From contig JBKQSP010000076.1 in assembly GCA_052143575.1 (NCBI GenBank), positions 62,001 through 126,000 on the forward strand: a stretch of DNA of 64,000 nucleotides, read 5' to 3'. The notes beneath the pieces are model-generated. The model did no database searches and was not told the DNA's origin. It was given only the letters and a program-made list of their open reading frames with translations. Shown here piece by piece: positions 41,713 through 50,361 of the stretch. Every line of letters begins with the position of its first letter. The first letter of the stretch is position 1. The position numbers and the translations under genes are program-made. The DNA is from JAKACA01 sp052143575. Lineage in GTDB: Bacteria > Actinomycetota > Acidimicrobiia > Acidimicrobiales > Bog-793.

Positions 41713-42401
41713 GGGGTCTCCGTCACGTGTCGGTCGTCGTCAGTCGTCTGCAGTTGGCGTTGGGCTCGGTTGGCGGTGGCGTTGCTCGGCCGGCGGGCCG
41801 GCTGCCCGGCGGCGCCCGTCGCCGGTGCGGCGGCAACCGAGGCAGCCCGGCGCGCCTCGGCGGCGGCCCGGCTTCTCTCAGCTGCAGAGGGGCGCGCCTC
41901 CCGGCGGTTGGGGCGCTCCGGCGACGGGGCGCTCGCCAGGGCGGCGCGCCAGTCGAACACGGTGTGAGCACGCTCGAGGTCGCTGTAGCGGAGCCGCCGC
42001 TCCCCGCCCGTGGCGGCGAGAGCCAGGACGATTCCCTTCTCGTCGGCGGCCGCCAGCTGGCCCTCGAAACGGCGCTCGCCGTCGTCGGCGACGCCCGGGC
42101 GGAGGCGCACGGCGATCTCGCTGCCCACGAACTTCGCGAAGTGCTCGGGCCGGCGCAGGCGGCGCTCGACGCCCGGGCTCGTGACCTCGAGCTCGTAGCG
42201 ACCACCGGGGACGGCATCGGCCTCGTCGAGAGCGTGCGAGACGGCCGCCGTCGCCCGGCTGATGGCGGCGAGGTCGAGGCCCGCCTCGCGGTCGATGGTG
42301 ACCTTGAGGTGACCGGGGTGCGACTCCACGTCCACGAGCTCGATCCCGAGGTCCGAGAGCACGGGCGCGACAACACGCTCGACGGTCTCTGTCGTGTTCA
42401 T
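41709..42401 (-). CDS. rimP: Ribosome maturation factor RimP
   Basis: Needed for 30S assembly. Core motifs are VERVVAPVLSDLGIELVDVE, LDLAAISRATAAVSHALDEA and GGRYELEVTSPGVERRLRRP. After the SH3-like C-terminal domain an Ala/Arg-rich tail of about 70 residues follows (EARPSAAERSRAAAEARRAA), making 230 residues against about 155-170 normally. ATG 42401 was chosen because homology begins there and AAAGGAG lies upstream. It is the first gene of the rimP-nusA-ylxR-infB-rbfA-truB-ribF operon. Confidence 0.94.
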   Translation of the reverse strand: MNTTETVERVVAPVLSDLGIELVDVESHPGHLKVTIDREAGLDLAAISRATAAVSHALDEADAVPGGRYELEVTSPGVERRLRRPEHFAKFVGSEIAVRLRPGVADDGERRFEGQLAAADEKGIVLALAATGGERRLRYSDLERAHTVFDWRAALASAPSPERPNRREARPSAAERSRAAAEARRAASVAAAPATGAAGQPARRPSNATANRAQRQLQTTDDDRHVTETP

Positions 42402-42442
42402 CTGCCCTGCTCCTTTCTCCTGCTCGTGTCCGACCGACACCC

Positions 42443-42474
42443 GACAAAACAAAAACGTGGGCAACCGCCCACGT
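42443..42474 (-). terminator. Rho-independent terminator or attenuator upstream of rimP
   Basis: On the minus strand ACGTGGGC-GGTT-GCCCACGT forms a perfect 8-bp stem with a 4-nt loop, followed at once by TTTTTGTTTTG. It ends about 42 nt before the rimP ATG and lies about 97 nt after the sigma-factor stop. It is either the sigma-factor terminator or, if the operon promoter is upstream (TATGCT at 42516-42511), an attenuator in the rimP-nusA leader. Confidence 0.8.
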
Positions 42475-42510
42475 CCCTCCACTGCAAATCCCACCAGAAC
42501 GGCTCGGGAA

Positions 42511-42516
42511 AGCATA
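42511..42516 (-). promoter_or_regulatory. Possible -10 box of the rimP operon
   Basis: TATGCT on the minus strand fits TANNNT and is the best -10-like hexamer between the sigma-factor stop and rimP. No good -35 is seen. Transcription from here would run through the terminator hairpin at 42474-42455, which is why that hairpin may be regulatory. Confidence 0.35.
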
Positions 42517-42570
42517 GTCCCGGCGGGCGCGTTCGCGTACTCCCCAGCGGGCTAGCGGGTGCCTCGAACC

Positions 42571-43080
42571 TCAGAGTTGAGAGTCGCCGAGCTGGGCTCT
42601 CAGCGAGGCGCGGGCGAGCTCGAGCTGCTTGCGCACCGTCCCTTCGGCGATGCCGAGAGAGTGGGCGGCCTCCTTCGTGCTGAGGCCGCTCATCAGGCAC
42701 ATCACGGCGCAGGCTCGCCTCCGCGGCGGCATGGCGGCGATCGCCGCCACGACGGCCGTCCGCGTGACGACCCCACCGGCGAGGTCGTCTGCGCTCTCGG
42801 GCTCGTAGTCGAGGGGGCCCTCGCGACGAAAGGTACGCCTGGCGAGCCGAAAAGCGACCCGGTAGACGTAGCCGGCCGGGTTTGTCCCGAGCCGCACGCG
42901 CCGCCAGTGCCCAAGCGTGCGGGCAAAGGCCTCCTGCGCGACGTCCTCGGCGCCGGCGCGGTCGAGGCCGCCGATCTCGAGAGCGCGCACCAAACGTCCG
43001 TAATGCGCCTCGTAGACGGTGACGAAGTCGGGTGCCGCCCCGGGAACGGGATCTGTGGATATCTCGACAGTCTGGCTCAG
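42571..43080 (-). CDS. ECF-type RNA polymerase sigma factor (probable CTG start)
   Basis: A small sigma-70 family factor. Region 2 is DFVTVYEAHYGRLVRALEIG, AGAEDVAQEAFARTLGHWRR and NPAGYVYRVAFRLARR. Region 4 is MPPRRRACAVMCLMSGLSTK followed by EAAHSLGIAEGTVRKQLELA. The first ordinary start, TTG 42993, would remove conserved region 2.1; in frame upstream the only plausible initiator is CTG at 43080, giving 169 residues. The gene lies 49 nt after the membrane-protein gene, which could act on it as an anti-sigma-like partner. It may control the divergent tad locus. Confidence 0.85.
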   Translation of the reverse strand: MSQTVEISTDPVPGAAPDFVTVYEAHYGRLVRALEIGGLDRAGAEDVAQEAFARTLGHWRRVRLGTNPAGYVYRVAFRLARRTFRREGPLDYEPESADDLAGGVVTRTAVVAAIAAMPPRRRACAVMCLMSGLSTKEAAHSLGIAEGTVRKQLELARASLRAQLGDSQL

Positions 43081-43129
43081 GGCGCTGCCGATCCCGGCGT
43101 CAACGAGCTGTGGAGGGCTCGACAGGGCT

Positions 43130-44431
43130 TCAGGGCGCCGTGGAGGCGGCCGGCGGGGCGACCACCATCGTCGTCGAGGCGGATCCGGAGCCCGCTGCCG
43201 AGCCGGCTGCGCCCCCGGTCGTGCCGGCCTGCACCGTCGCCGGCGGCGATGTCACCGTGGTCGGCGGAGGCGTTGCCGTGCCGACCGAGTTCACCGGCTG
43301 CACGAGGTAACGGCACACCGGCGCCACCGGCGCCGTTGCGAGCGATCCGGCAGCGGGAAGGTGAGCGGTCTCGAGCGTGCGGCCGGAGTACGACGTCGCC
43401 GTCAGCGTGAGAGCGCCCGCACGGGCGAGATCCGTCGAGGCCGGAACGACCTCGGCGAGCACGGCCCATCCGCCCTTCGGCGCCATGGCGTCCGACGTGC
43501 CGGAGGCGAAGTGGGCCGACACCGACGACACCGAGGAGCTCGTGCGGGCGACGGCGAGGACGACCGACTCGCCGCTCGAGAAGCGGGCTGCAGCGGAGGC
43601 CACGACGGAGAACGCCTGGCTGCTCGAGCCCCCTGCAGGCACGAAGAGGGTCTCGGTGACGCCCTTGACCTCGACGCTCACTTGCAGCTCGCTCGAGGTC
43701 GGGCAGAGACCGACGAAGGGCAGCGCCTTGGCGACCTTGACCGTGCCGGACCCGCTGCTGCCAGACGACGCCGTCGGTGCTCCGCCGGAAGTGCCGCCCT
43801 TCGACGCAGGTGACAACGGTGTCGTGGGGTGAATCACCACCGGGTAGCGGAAGCTCACGAGCGAGGCCGTCAGGCTGAGCCCGTCCACCTGCCGGGTGAA
43901 GAGCAGCCGGCTGGCGCCGACGCTGTACACGGGCTCACACAGCCCCGGACAATCCTTGGTCCCCCTGCCGAAGCCGCCGCCGGCGTTCGTGCTGGAGGCG
44001 ACGGGCAGAGCGGCGGGCCGGAAGGTGCCCGTCGCCTGCAACGCCGGCGAGGCGGCGACGAAGCCGAACTCACCCGGCGCCGCCGCCGCTGGGCTCGCCG
44101 AGGCGCCTTCGACGGTCGGGTTGTTGGCGGCCGGCTGGGCGCCCAAGGCGACACCGGAGGCGACATCCCAGCTCAGCCCGGGCGGTGCCTTCGCTCCGAT
44201 CGACGTGATCGGGTGTGTCCCGGCGGCGCTCTTCGTTCCGCCGTTCTGGGCGAGCCGCAGGCCGGCGCCGGCGCCGGCGAGGGCAACGACGATGGTCGTC
44301 GTCGCCACGATGTGGAACTGGCGAGCCCGGCGGCGCCGGTGTCGGGCCACCACCTGCCGCAGCACGTCGTGGCTCGCCGCAGGTCCGGTGCCGTCGTCGA
44401 GCACGTTGGCGAGATCGAAGTCGTCATTCAT
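43130..44431 (-). CDS. Single-pass membrane protein preceding the sigma factor (possible anti-sigma partner)
   Basis: The 433-residue product has an acidic cytoplasmic N-terminus with a basic segment (VLRQVVARHRRRRARQF, residues 24-40), one membrane helix (HIVATTTIVVALAGAGAGL) and a large Ala/Ser/Thr-rich exterior region with cysteines in CPGLCEPV, LCPTSS and VCRYLV. The layout resembles sigma-associated membrane proteins encoded beside ECF sigma genes, though no zinc-binding anti-sigma motif is visible. It begins ATG 49 nt after the SIMPL gene. No family is recognised. Confidence 0.75.
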   Translation of the reverse strand: MNDDFDLANVLDDGTGPAASHDVLRQVVARHRRRRARQFHIVATTTIVVALAGAGAGLRLAQNGGTKSAAGTHPITSIGAKAPPGLSWDVASGVALGAQPAANNPTVEGASASPAAAAPGEFGFVAASPALQATGTFRPAALPVASSTNAGGGFGRGTKDCPGLCEPVYSVGASRLLFTRQVDGLSLTASLVSFRYPVVIHPTTPLSPASKGGTSGGAPTASSGSSGSGTVKVAKALPFVGLCPTSSELQVSVEVKGVTETLFVPAGGSSSQAFSVVASAAARFSSGESVVLAVARTSSSVSSVSAHFASGTSDAMAPKGGWAVLAEVVPASTDLARAGALTLTATSYSGRTLETAHLPAAGSLATAPVAPVCRYLVQPVNSVGTATPPPTTVTSPPATVQAGTTGGAAGSAAGSGSASTTMVVAPPAASTAP

Positions 44432-44480
44432 CTCTTGTTCAAAGCCTCCAGCTCCGGCAATCGCGTACGGGTCGGCGAGA

Positions 44481-45326
44481 TCAGCCCTGCAGGGCGTACA
44501 CGACGCTCACCTGCACGCTGATGGGCTGGCTACCGGCCTGCAGCGGCACGGCAGCGGCGCTGGCGGCCTGCGCCAAGTCGCCACCGTAGTAGTAGGTCGG
44601 CTGGGCGTTCTCCTCGTCGGTCACCTTCACGATGGCGCCGAGGGTGAGGCCGGCCCCCGTCGCCAGCTGGCTGGCCTCGGTACGGGCGTTCAGCATCGCC
44701 TCGCCGCGGGCCGTCGCCAGCAGACCTGACGTGTTCGAGATCGAGAACGAGATGCCGTAGAGGGTGACGCCGTTGCCGACGGCGCCGGCGGCGGCGTCGA
44801 GGGCCGAACCGGCCTCATCGACGGCATGCATCGTGACGTCGAGGTCGTCGTCGACCGAGAAGCCCGTGACATTTCCGTACTTGTTCGTGTTGGCGTAGAT
44901 GTCGAGCTGTGACGTCTGCATCTCAGAGGCCGTGACACCGCGCGCCTCGAGCGCAGCCTCCAGCCTTGCCACCTGGGAGTTGTTGTGAGCGAGAGCGCCT
45001 GTGGCCGTCGCCGCCGTGGAGTGCACGCCGATCTGGAAGCTGACGGTGTCCGGCGTGCCCTCCACGGTGGCGGCGCCGGTGACGGTGATCTCGGCACCGG
45101 GTTCCGCCGCCGCCGAGCTCTTGGAGGCCAGCACCGCCGTGCGGCTGGCGGGCCGGCTCGAGTGCGGAAGGGCGAAACCGGCAGTACCGGCGGCCACGAC
45201 GAGGGCGACACCTCCTGCGATCAGGGTGTGGCGTCTCGTGGCGCCCCGGTGGCGCCGGAGCGGCGGCGCCGCCGGCGCCCCGTCGGCGTTGTCCTCGGGC
45301 GTGGGTGCGGTTGCAACGTCGTCCAT
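44481..45326 (-). CDS. SIMPL (DUF541) domain protein, membrane anchored
   Basis: The 281-residue product has a cytoplasmic N-terminus, a membrane helix (HTLIAGGVALVVAAGTAGFA) and an exterior SIMPL domain: ITVTGAATVEGTPDTVSFQI, SQVARLEAALEARGVTASEM, IYANTNKYGNVTGFSVDDDL and the closing QPISVQVSVVYALQ. The role is poorly defined; relatives are linked to oxidative stress or envelope signalling. ATG 45326 has GGAGGAG upstream, so the longer upstream frame is not used. It probably leads the operon SIMPL-membrane protein-sigma factor. Confidence 0.85.
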   Translation of the reverse strand: MDDVATAPTPEDNADGAPAAPPLRRHRGATRRHTLIAGGVALVVAAGTAGFALPHSSRPASRTAVLASKSSAAAEPGAEITVTGAATVEGTPDTVSFQIGVHSTAATATGALAHNNSQVARLEAALEARGVTASEMQTSQLDIYANTNKYGNVTGFSVDDDLDVTMHAVDEAGSALDAAAGAVGNGVTLYGISFSISNTSGLLATARGEAMLNARTEASQLATGAGLTLGAIVKVTDEENAQPTYYYGGDLAQAASAAAVPLQAGSQPISVQVSVVYALQG

Positions 45327-45489
45327 CTCTGTCTCCTCCGTAGCTGCGATGTGGTCGAGGGCGAACCCTCTCGCAACTACAAAGAACGGCAGGGGCGCGA
45401 TCGCGTACCTGTGGTTGTGAACACCGGGGTGGATAACTCGGACGCTCGGCGGTAGGTCGAGCGGTAGGCGGGCTGCACAAGATGACGCC

Positions 45490-46284
45490 ATGCCGCTTGC
45501 GTCCCTCCGCTCCGCACGTCCCTACGAGCCTGCTGAGGACGACGTCGCCTTCGGCGGCCAGCTGCGCAGGCGTCGTCCGCACCGCCGGCGGGCCAGCCCG
45601 GAGGCACGCCGTCCCATGCTCGTGGCAGTCGGCGCCTTCGTCGTCATCGCTTGCGCTCTCGCCGGCGCCGAGGTGGCAGCACGCGTCGATCATCGATCAG
45701 GCTTCCTCGCCGTCGACACTTACGTTCCGCAGGGCGGCACGGTGACGGCGGCGGACCTCACAGTGGTGAGCCTGTCGGCCGGCGGCGGCCTCGCCGCCGT
45801 CCCTGCCGGCGACGCGGGCGCCGTCGTCGGGCGCCGAGCGAGCGAGCCGCTCGAGCCGGGAAGCCTGCTCACGCCCGCTGACGTCACGGTGGCGGCTCCC
45901 TTGCCTCCGGGCGACGCGCTCGTGGGCAGCAGCCTGTCGACGGCACAAGCCCCCGGCGGGCTTGCCGCCGGCACACCGGTGATCGTCGTGCTCGGCGGGC
46001 AGGGAGCTGCCGTCTCCGCGGGCGGCGGCACCGGCGCGGCGGCAGCGGCGGCGGCAACCGGGACGCCTTCTCGTTCCACCACATCCCCGGCGCCCGGATC
46101 GTTCGGGTCGAACGTCCTGGCGGTGGGTACGGTCTATGCGGTCGCGGCACCGCCGGAGAGCGATGCCACCTCGGGCGACGAGATCGTCACGCTGGAAGTG
46201 CCGAAGTCAGAGGCCGCAGCCGTCACGGCCGCCAGTGCGATCGGCGACGTCAGCCTCGCCGAGATCGGAGAGCCGGCGTCGTGA
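45490..46284 (+). CDS. SAF-domain pilus assembly protein (CpaB/RcpC-like)
   Basis: First gene of the tad locus. The 264-residue product has a basic cytoplasmic N-terminus (RRRRPHRRRASPEARRP), one membrane helix (MLVAVGAFVVIACALAGAEV) and an exterior SAF domain (FLAVDTYVPQGGTVTAADLT, VVGRRASEPLEPGSLLTPAD). A Gly/Ala linker interrupts it before the C-terminal segment (DEIVTLEVPKSEAAAVTAAS). CpaB homologs act at the outer side of the pilus machine. The stop overlaps the next gene (GTGA). Confidence 0.82.
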   Translation: MPLASLRSARPYEPAEDDVAFGGQLRRRRPHRRRASPEARRPMLVAVGAFVVIACALAGAEVAARVDHRSGFLAVDTYVPQGGTVTAADLTVVSLSAGGGLAAVPAGDAGAVVGRRASEPLEPGSLLTPADVTVAAPLPPGDALVGSSLSTAQAPGGLAAGTPVIVVLGGQGAAVSAGGGTGAAAAAAATGTPSRSTTSPAPGSFGSNVLAVGTVYAVAAPPESDATSGDEIVTLEVPKSEAAAVTAASAIGDVSLAEIGEPAS

Positions 46285-47156
46285 CCCTCGTCACCGTGTC
46301 CACCGTTAAAGGTGCGCCGGGCGGCACGACGGTGGCCCTGCTCTTGGCCCGTCGCTTCGCCGAGAGCAGGCGCCGCCAAGGCGGGACGCCCGTACTGGCC
46401 GAGTGCGACCTTTCCGGCGGCGACTTGGCGCCGGCACTTGGTCTTCTCGGGGTTCCCGGAATGGCTTCCCTTGCCGTGGCCGCCCGCCACGGCCTCACCG
46501 AGGAGCTTCTGACGGGACACGCTCAGGTCAGCTCCTCGCTGCCCGACCTGCGCCTCCTTCTCGGTATCGCCGGGCCGGAACAGGGCGCCGCCCTCAGCTG
46601 GATGTGGCGCGATCTCGCCCGCCTGCTGTCCTCCCCCTCGCTCGTGGCGGTCGCCGACCTCGGGCGCTGCGGCATCGACGATCGCCAGGGCGAACTGTGC
46701 CGAGCGGCAGGAGCGAACCTGCTCGTCACGACCGACGGAGTCGCCGCCCTCCTGCATGCAAGAGCAGCCGTCGAGTCCGCTGAACGGGACGGATGCCCTC
46801 TCGCCCTCGTCGTCACCGGGGTGCGCAGGAGGCGGCTCTCCCAGATCGCCGAGGCGACCGGGGCCGAGGTGCTCGGCGCCATCCGATACGACCCGCGGGC
46901 TGTCTCCGGCGTGCTGCAGCTGGGCGGGTCCCCGCGCCGCGCCGGGATGTCACGAGGGCCGCAGTCGAGCGAAGGGGCTCTCGGCGACGTAGCCGCCATC
47001 GCGTCGAGGTTGGCCGGCCGCCTGCCAGACCTCGGAGCAGCGATGACCCTCGATCCGAGGGCAGAACGGGTTTCGTCCTCGCTTGCCTCCACCAGGCTCG
47101 CCGTCACGAACGGGGCCGTCGGCCGGCTCCGGCGGCGCCTGCCCCTCCTCGGATGA
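46281..47156 (+). CDS. CpaE-like MinD/ParA-superfamily ATPase of the tad locus
   Basis: The 291-residue protein has a deviant P-loop (VSTVKGAPGGTTVALLLARR) in which the residue normally Lys before Ser/Thr is Gly, as in many CpaE-like proteins. Further motifs are LAECDLSGGDLAPALGLLGV and VAVADLGR. The lack of the second lysine suggests weak or no ATP hydrolysis and a localisation role. GTG start overlaps cpaB, and the end overlaps cpaF (ATGA). Confidence 0.85.
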   Translation: MTLVTVSTVKGAPGGTTVALLLARRFAESRRRQGGTPVLAECDLSGGDLAPALGLLGVPGMASLAVAARHGLTEELLTGHAQVSSSLPDLRLLLGIAGPEQGAALSWMWRDLARLLSSPSLVAVADLGRCGIDDRQGELCRAAGANLLVTTDGVAALLHARAAVESAERDGCPLALVVTGVRRRRLSQIAEATGAEVLGAIRYDPRAVSGVLQLGGSPRRAGMSRGPQSSEGALGDVAAIASRLAGRLPDLGAAMTLDPRAERVSSSLASTRLAVTNGAVGRLRRRLPLLG

Positions 47157-48523
47157 CCTCCCTCACGACACGAGCAGGCGACTCCTTCGACCCGAGCGTC
47201 TCCCGGCTTGCCCGCGAGATCCGGTCAGAGGTTGCCGAATCCCTCGCGACGAGAGGATCCGGGAACCGCCGCCTCGACCTCGCCAGGGAGGCAAGCGTGC
47301 TGGAGGCGGCGCGAGAGCTCGTCGGCCGGGCACTCGAACAACGCATCGCCAGCACGATGGCGGGCGGCGGGAACCCACCGGACCCCGGTTACGAGCGGGC
47401 CGTTGCCGACCTCGTGATCGCCATGCTGTTCGGCCTCGGGCTCCTGCAACGGTTCGTGGACGACCCGTCGGTGGAGAACATCGACGTCAACGGGGCCGCC
47501 CGCGCCTGGGTGACGTACGCCGACGGCCGCAAGCAGGAGGTCGGCCCCATCGCCGAGAGCGACGACGAGTTGATCGCCACGATCCGAGCCGCCGGGGCGC
47601 GGTTCGGTCTGGCGGAGCGGCGCTTCGACAGCGCACAGCCCGAGCTCGACCTGCGCCTTCCTGACGGCAGCCGGCTTTCCGCCGTCATGAGTGTGACCGA
47701 GCATCCCGTCATCGACATTCGCCGGCACCGCCTGAGCGATCACACCCTCGGGGACCTCGTCGCCCTCGGAATGCTCGACGAGGAGCTTGCCGGGTTCCTT
47801 GCCGCTGCCGTCCGTTGCAAGCGCAGTCTGCTCGTCTCAGGGGCGATGAACGCCGGCAAGACGACCCTGCTGCGAGCCCTGGCGGCGGAGATCCCGCCCA
47901 TCGAGCGCATCGTCACGATCGAGCAAGCGCTCGAGCTGGGCCTCGATCGCCAAACCGACCGCCACCCGGACTGCGTCGCCATGGAGGCACGCCTCCCGAA
48001 CACCGAAGGCGTCGGCGGCATCTCGATGGCTCAGCTCGTCCGCCGGTCGCTGCGCATGAACGCCTCGCGCGTCATCGTCGGCGAGGTCCTCGGTGACGAG
48101 GTCATCCCGATGCTCAACGCCATGAGTCAGGGCCGCTCGGGCTCGATGGCCACCATCCACGCCGATTCGTCGCTCGGCGTCTTCCGCCGGATCGCCGCCT
48201 ATGCCGTGCAGGCACCGGAGCGCCTTCCCCTCGAGGCCACCAACCTCCTCCTCGCCGGTTCGGTCCATTTCGTCATCCACGTTGACGTCGGCGACGATCC
48301 CGCTGCCGGGGCCACATCCCGGGCGGGGCCCCGCCGCCGCCAGATTGCCTCGGTTCGGGAGGTCGTCGACGCCGAGGGCTCGATGATCGTCTCGAACGAG
48401 GTGTGGCGGCCCGGCCCCGACGGACGTGCCCGGCCAGCCGCCCCACTGCGGGACGCCACAGCGACGGCGCTGGCCACGGCCGGTTACGACAGCCGCCGTT
48501 CTGCTCTCGCGAGGCCGTGGTGA
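47153..48523 (+). CDS. cpaF: Tad/Flp pilus assembly ATPase (CpaF/TadA)
   Basis: Motor ATPase of the type II/IV secretion superfamily, 456 residues. Visible are the N-terminal domain motifs VENIDVNGAARAWVTYADGR and LDLRLPDGSRLSAVM, Walker A GAMNAGKTT (230-238), the Asp/Glu box IVTIEQALELGL, Walker B region ASRVIVGEVLGDEVIPMLNA and the His box GSMATIHADS. ATG 47153 overlaps the cpaE stop. It powers pilus fibre assembly together with the two membrane proteins encoded downstream. Confidence 0.94.
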   Translation: MTSLTTRAGDSFDPSVSRLAREIRSEVAESLATRGSGNRRLDLAREASVLEAARELVGRALEQRIASTMAGGGNPPDPGYERAVADLVIAMLFGLGLLQRFVDDPSVENIDVNGAARAWVTYADGRKQEVGPIAESDDELIATIRAAGARFGLAERRFDSAQPELDLRLPDGSRLSAVMSVTEHPVIDIRRHRLSDHTLGDLVALGMLDEELAGFLAAAVRCKRSLLVSGAMNAGKTTLLRALAAEIPPIERIVTIEQALELGLDRQTDRHPDCVAMEARLPNTEGVGGISMAQLVRRSLRMNASRVIVGEVLGDEVIPMLNAMSQGRSGSMATIHADSSLGVFRRIAAYAVQAPERLPLEATNLLLAGSVHFVIHVDVGDDPAAGATSRAGPRRRQIASVREVVDAEGSMIVSNEVWRPGPDGRARPAAPLRDATATALATAGYDSRRSALARPW

Positions 48524-49386
48524 TCGCCCTCTACGGATGTGTCGGAACCCTTCTCGGCGGCGGCCTCGTGCTCATCGCCGGCGGACTGGGCCTCGTGCCG
48601 CTTTCGCCGTGGCGCCGCTCATCGGGACTCGGCGCTTCGGGGCGCCGGAGCCCCTCCGCACGACGCCCTCACGTACCCGTCGGCGACGCCGTCCTCGCCG
48701 CTGCTTGCAGCCTCGTCGCCCTCGTGATCACTCGTTGGCCGATGGCGGTTCCCCTCGCTGCGCTCGCCGTCCTGGGCGGCCGCGGCTTGGCGGGAGGCCC
48801 CGCCCGCACGACAATCGAGCGTCTCGAGGCCATTGCCGCTTGGACCGAGATGCTGCGGGACACCCTGGCAGGCGCCGCCGGGCTGACTCAGGCCCTTGTC
48901 GCCACCGCAGCCATCGCTCCGGAGCCCGTGCGCCCGCACGTCTCCGCGCTGGCGGCTCGCCTCAACGCCGGCGTCCCCGTCGTTCCGGCGCTGGTCCAGC
49001 TCGGCGAGGACATCGCCGATCCGGCCGCGGACACGATCGTCGCCTGTCTTGTCATGGCCGCGTCGGAGCGGGCGCAACGCCTCGGGGACCTACTCGGCGC
49101 ACTGGCGGAGTCGACGCGGGACGAAGTGTCCATGCGCCTCGGCGTCGAGGCAGCCCGCGCTTCTGCCCGGACGGCCGTGAGGATGATCACGGGCTTCTCG
49201 TTCGGCCTGCTCGGCCTCATGGCTGTGTTTGCCCGCTCGTACCTGGCGCCGTACCGCACCGCCGAGGGGCAGCTGGTCCTCGCCGCCGTCGGTTGCATCT
49301 ACGGCTTCGGACTCTGGCTGATGGCGCTCATGGTGCGCCCGAAGCCCTTCCCGCGCCTCGCCGTGCAGCGAGTCGAGATGTCGTGA
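48520..49386 (+). CDS. tadB: Tad pilus membrane protein TadB (type II secretion F domain)
   Basis: A platform protein of 288 residues. Membrane helices lie near the N-terminus (GCVGTLLGGGLVLIAGGLGL, LAAACSLVALVITRWPMAVP) and two at the C-terminus (MITGFSFGLLGLMAVFARSY, LVLAAVGCIYGFGLWLMALM). The central T2SSF domain contains LRDTLAGAAGLTQALVATA and MRLGVEAARASARTAV. The GTG start overlaps the cpaF stop. Confidence 0.88.
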   Translation: MIALYGCVGTLLGGGLVLIAGGLGLVPLSPWRRSSGLGASGRRSPSARRPHVPVGDAVLAAACSLVALVITRWPMAVPLAALAVLGGRGLAGGPARTTIERLEAIAAWTEMLRDTLAGAAGLTQALVATAAIAPEPVRPHVSALAARLNAGVPVVPALVQLGEDIADPAADTIVACLVMAASERAQRLGDLLGALAESTRDEVSMRLGVEAARASARTAVRMITGFSFGLLGLMAVFARSYLAPYRTAEGQLVLAAVGCIYGFGLWLMALMVRPKPFPRLAVQRVEMS

Positions 49387-50288
49387 CCACCGCCCTCGTG
49401 CTCCTCGGGCTGTGCGCCGGTTTCGGACTCGTGCTGGCGGCAGCGGGCTTGGCCGTGCGGCAACCGAGCCTCGCCGAAGAGATGGCTCGCTTCGACCGCC
49501 CCGCCCTGGAGACCACCTCCCGACGACCTCTCGCCGGGAGGGGCCCGATGCGGACCTTCACGAGGGTGGAGCGCTCGGTGGAACAGCGGCTTGTACCGCC
49601 CGAGAAACGTTCGGAGCGCGCTCGCGACCTTGCGGTCACCGATCGCACCCTGGAGCGACATCTCGTCGTGATGGCCGTCACGACGCTGCTCGGCACGTTG
49701 GCGCCTCTCGTGGTGGCCGGCGTGCTGGCGGCAGCGGGCTGGCGTCTTCCGCTTGCCGTTGTGCCCGTCGCCGCAGCTCTTGGCGCTGTTGCGGGGGTCG
49801 TGGCGACCGCCGTCGAGCTGCGACGCTCGGCAGCTCGTGCCCGTCACCGCTTTCTCGGCGGGCTCAGCTGCTGGCTGGAGCTCGTGGCGCTCGGGCAAGC
49901 CGGCGGCATGGGCGTGGAGAGCGCCCTCGACGCCGCAACCCGCATCTCACCGGACCCGACCTTCTCCCGCATCGGCCAGGCGCTGCAGCGATCTCGCCAC
50001 GCCGGGCTGACGCCGTGGGACGAGTTGGGTCGGCTTGGCACCGAGCTCGGCATCCAGCCCCTCGATGAGCTGGCGGCGAGCCTGGGCCTGGCTGGAGCGG
50101 AGGGTGCTCGCATCCGGGCAAGCCTGCAGGCGAAGTCGGCATCGCTCCGGCGACGCCAGATGTCGCAGGCTCAGTCGCAGGCGAACTCCGTCACCGAACG
50201 GCTCTTTCTCCCTTCGATCGTCCTGATGCTCGGATTCCTCGTCTTCGTCATGTTTCCCGCAGGCGTCAGCCTCGCTCACGTCCTGTGA
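49383..50288 (+). CDS. tadC: Tad pilus membrane protein TadC (type II secretion F domain)
   Basis: The second platform protein, 301 residues. Helices are at the N-terminus (ALVLLGLCAGFGLVLAAAGL), centre (VVMAVTTLLGTLAPLVVAGV and the following pair) and C-terminus (FLPSIVLMLGFLVFVMFPAG). The T2SSF-like part has LSCWLELVALGQAGGMGVES and SASLRRRQMSQAQSQANSVT, both characteristic of TadC. The GTG overlaps the tadB stop (GTGA). Confidence 0.88.
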   Translation: MTTALVLLGLCAGFGLVLAAAGLAVRQPSLAEEMARFDRPALETTSRRPLAGRGPMRTFTRVERSVEQRLVPPEKRSERARDLAVTDRTLERHLVVMAVTTLLGTLAPLVVAGVLAAAGWRLPLAVVPVAAALGAVAGVVATAVELRRSAARARHRFLGGLSCWLELVALGQAGGMGVESALDAATRISPDPTFSRIGQALQRSRHAGLTPWDELGRLGTELGIQPLDELAASLGLAGAEGARIRASLQAKSASLRRRQMSQAQSQANSVTERLFLPSIVLMLGFLVFVMFPAGVSLAHVL

Positions 50289-50361
50289 CCACCACCTCTC
50301 GCGGGACTCGCCCGCCCGCACGCCAATACGCCCGCCGGGCGCTCAACCGAAGGGACTCCAA

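Noticed and set aside
39940..41967. A 675-codon open frame antisense to nusA and ylxR
   Set aside because: Opposite to conserved NusA domains; composition is typical of shadow frames.
45427..45435. DnaA-box-like TTATCCACC (minus strand)
   Set aside because: A single near-match with no cluster, AT-rich region or dnaA/dnaN neighbours, so no origin is supported.
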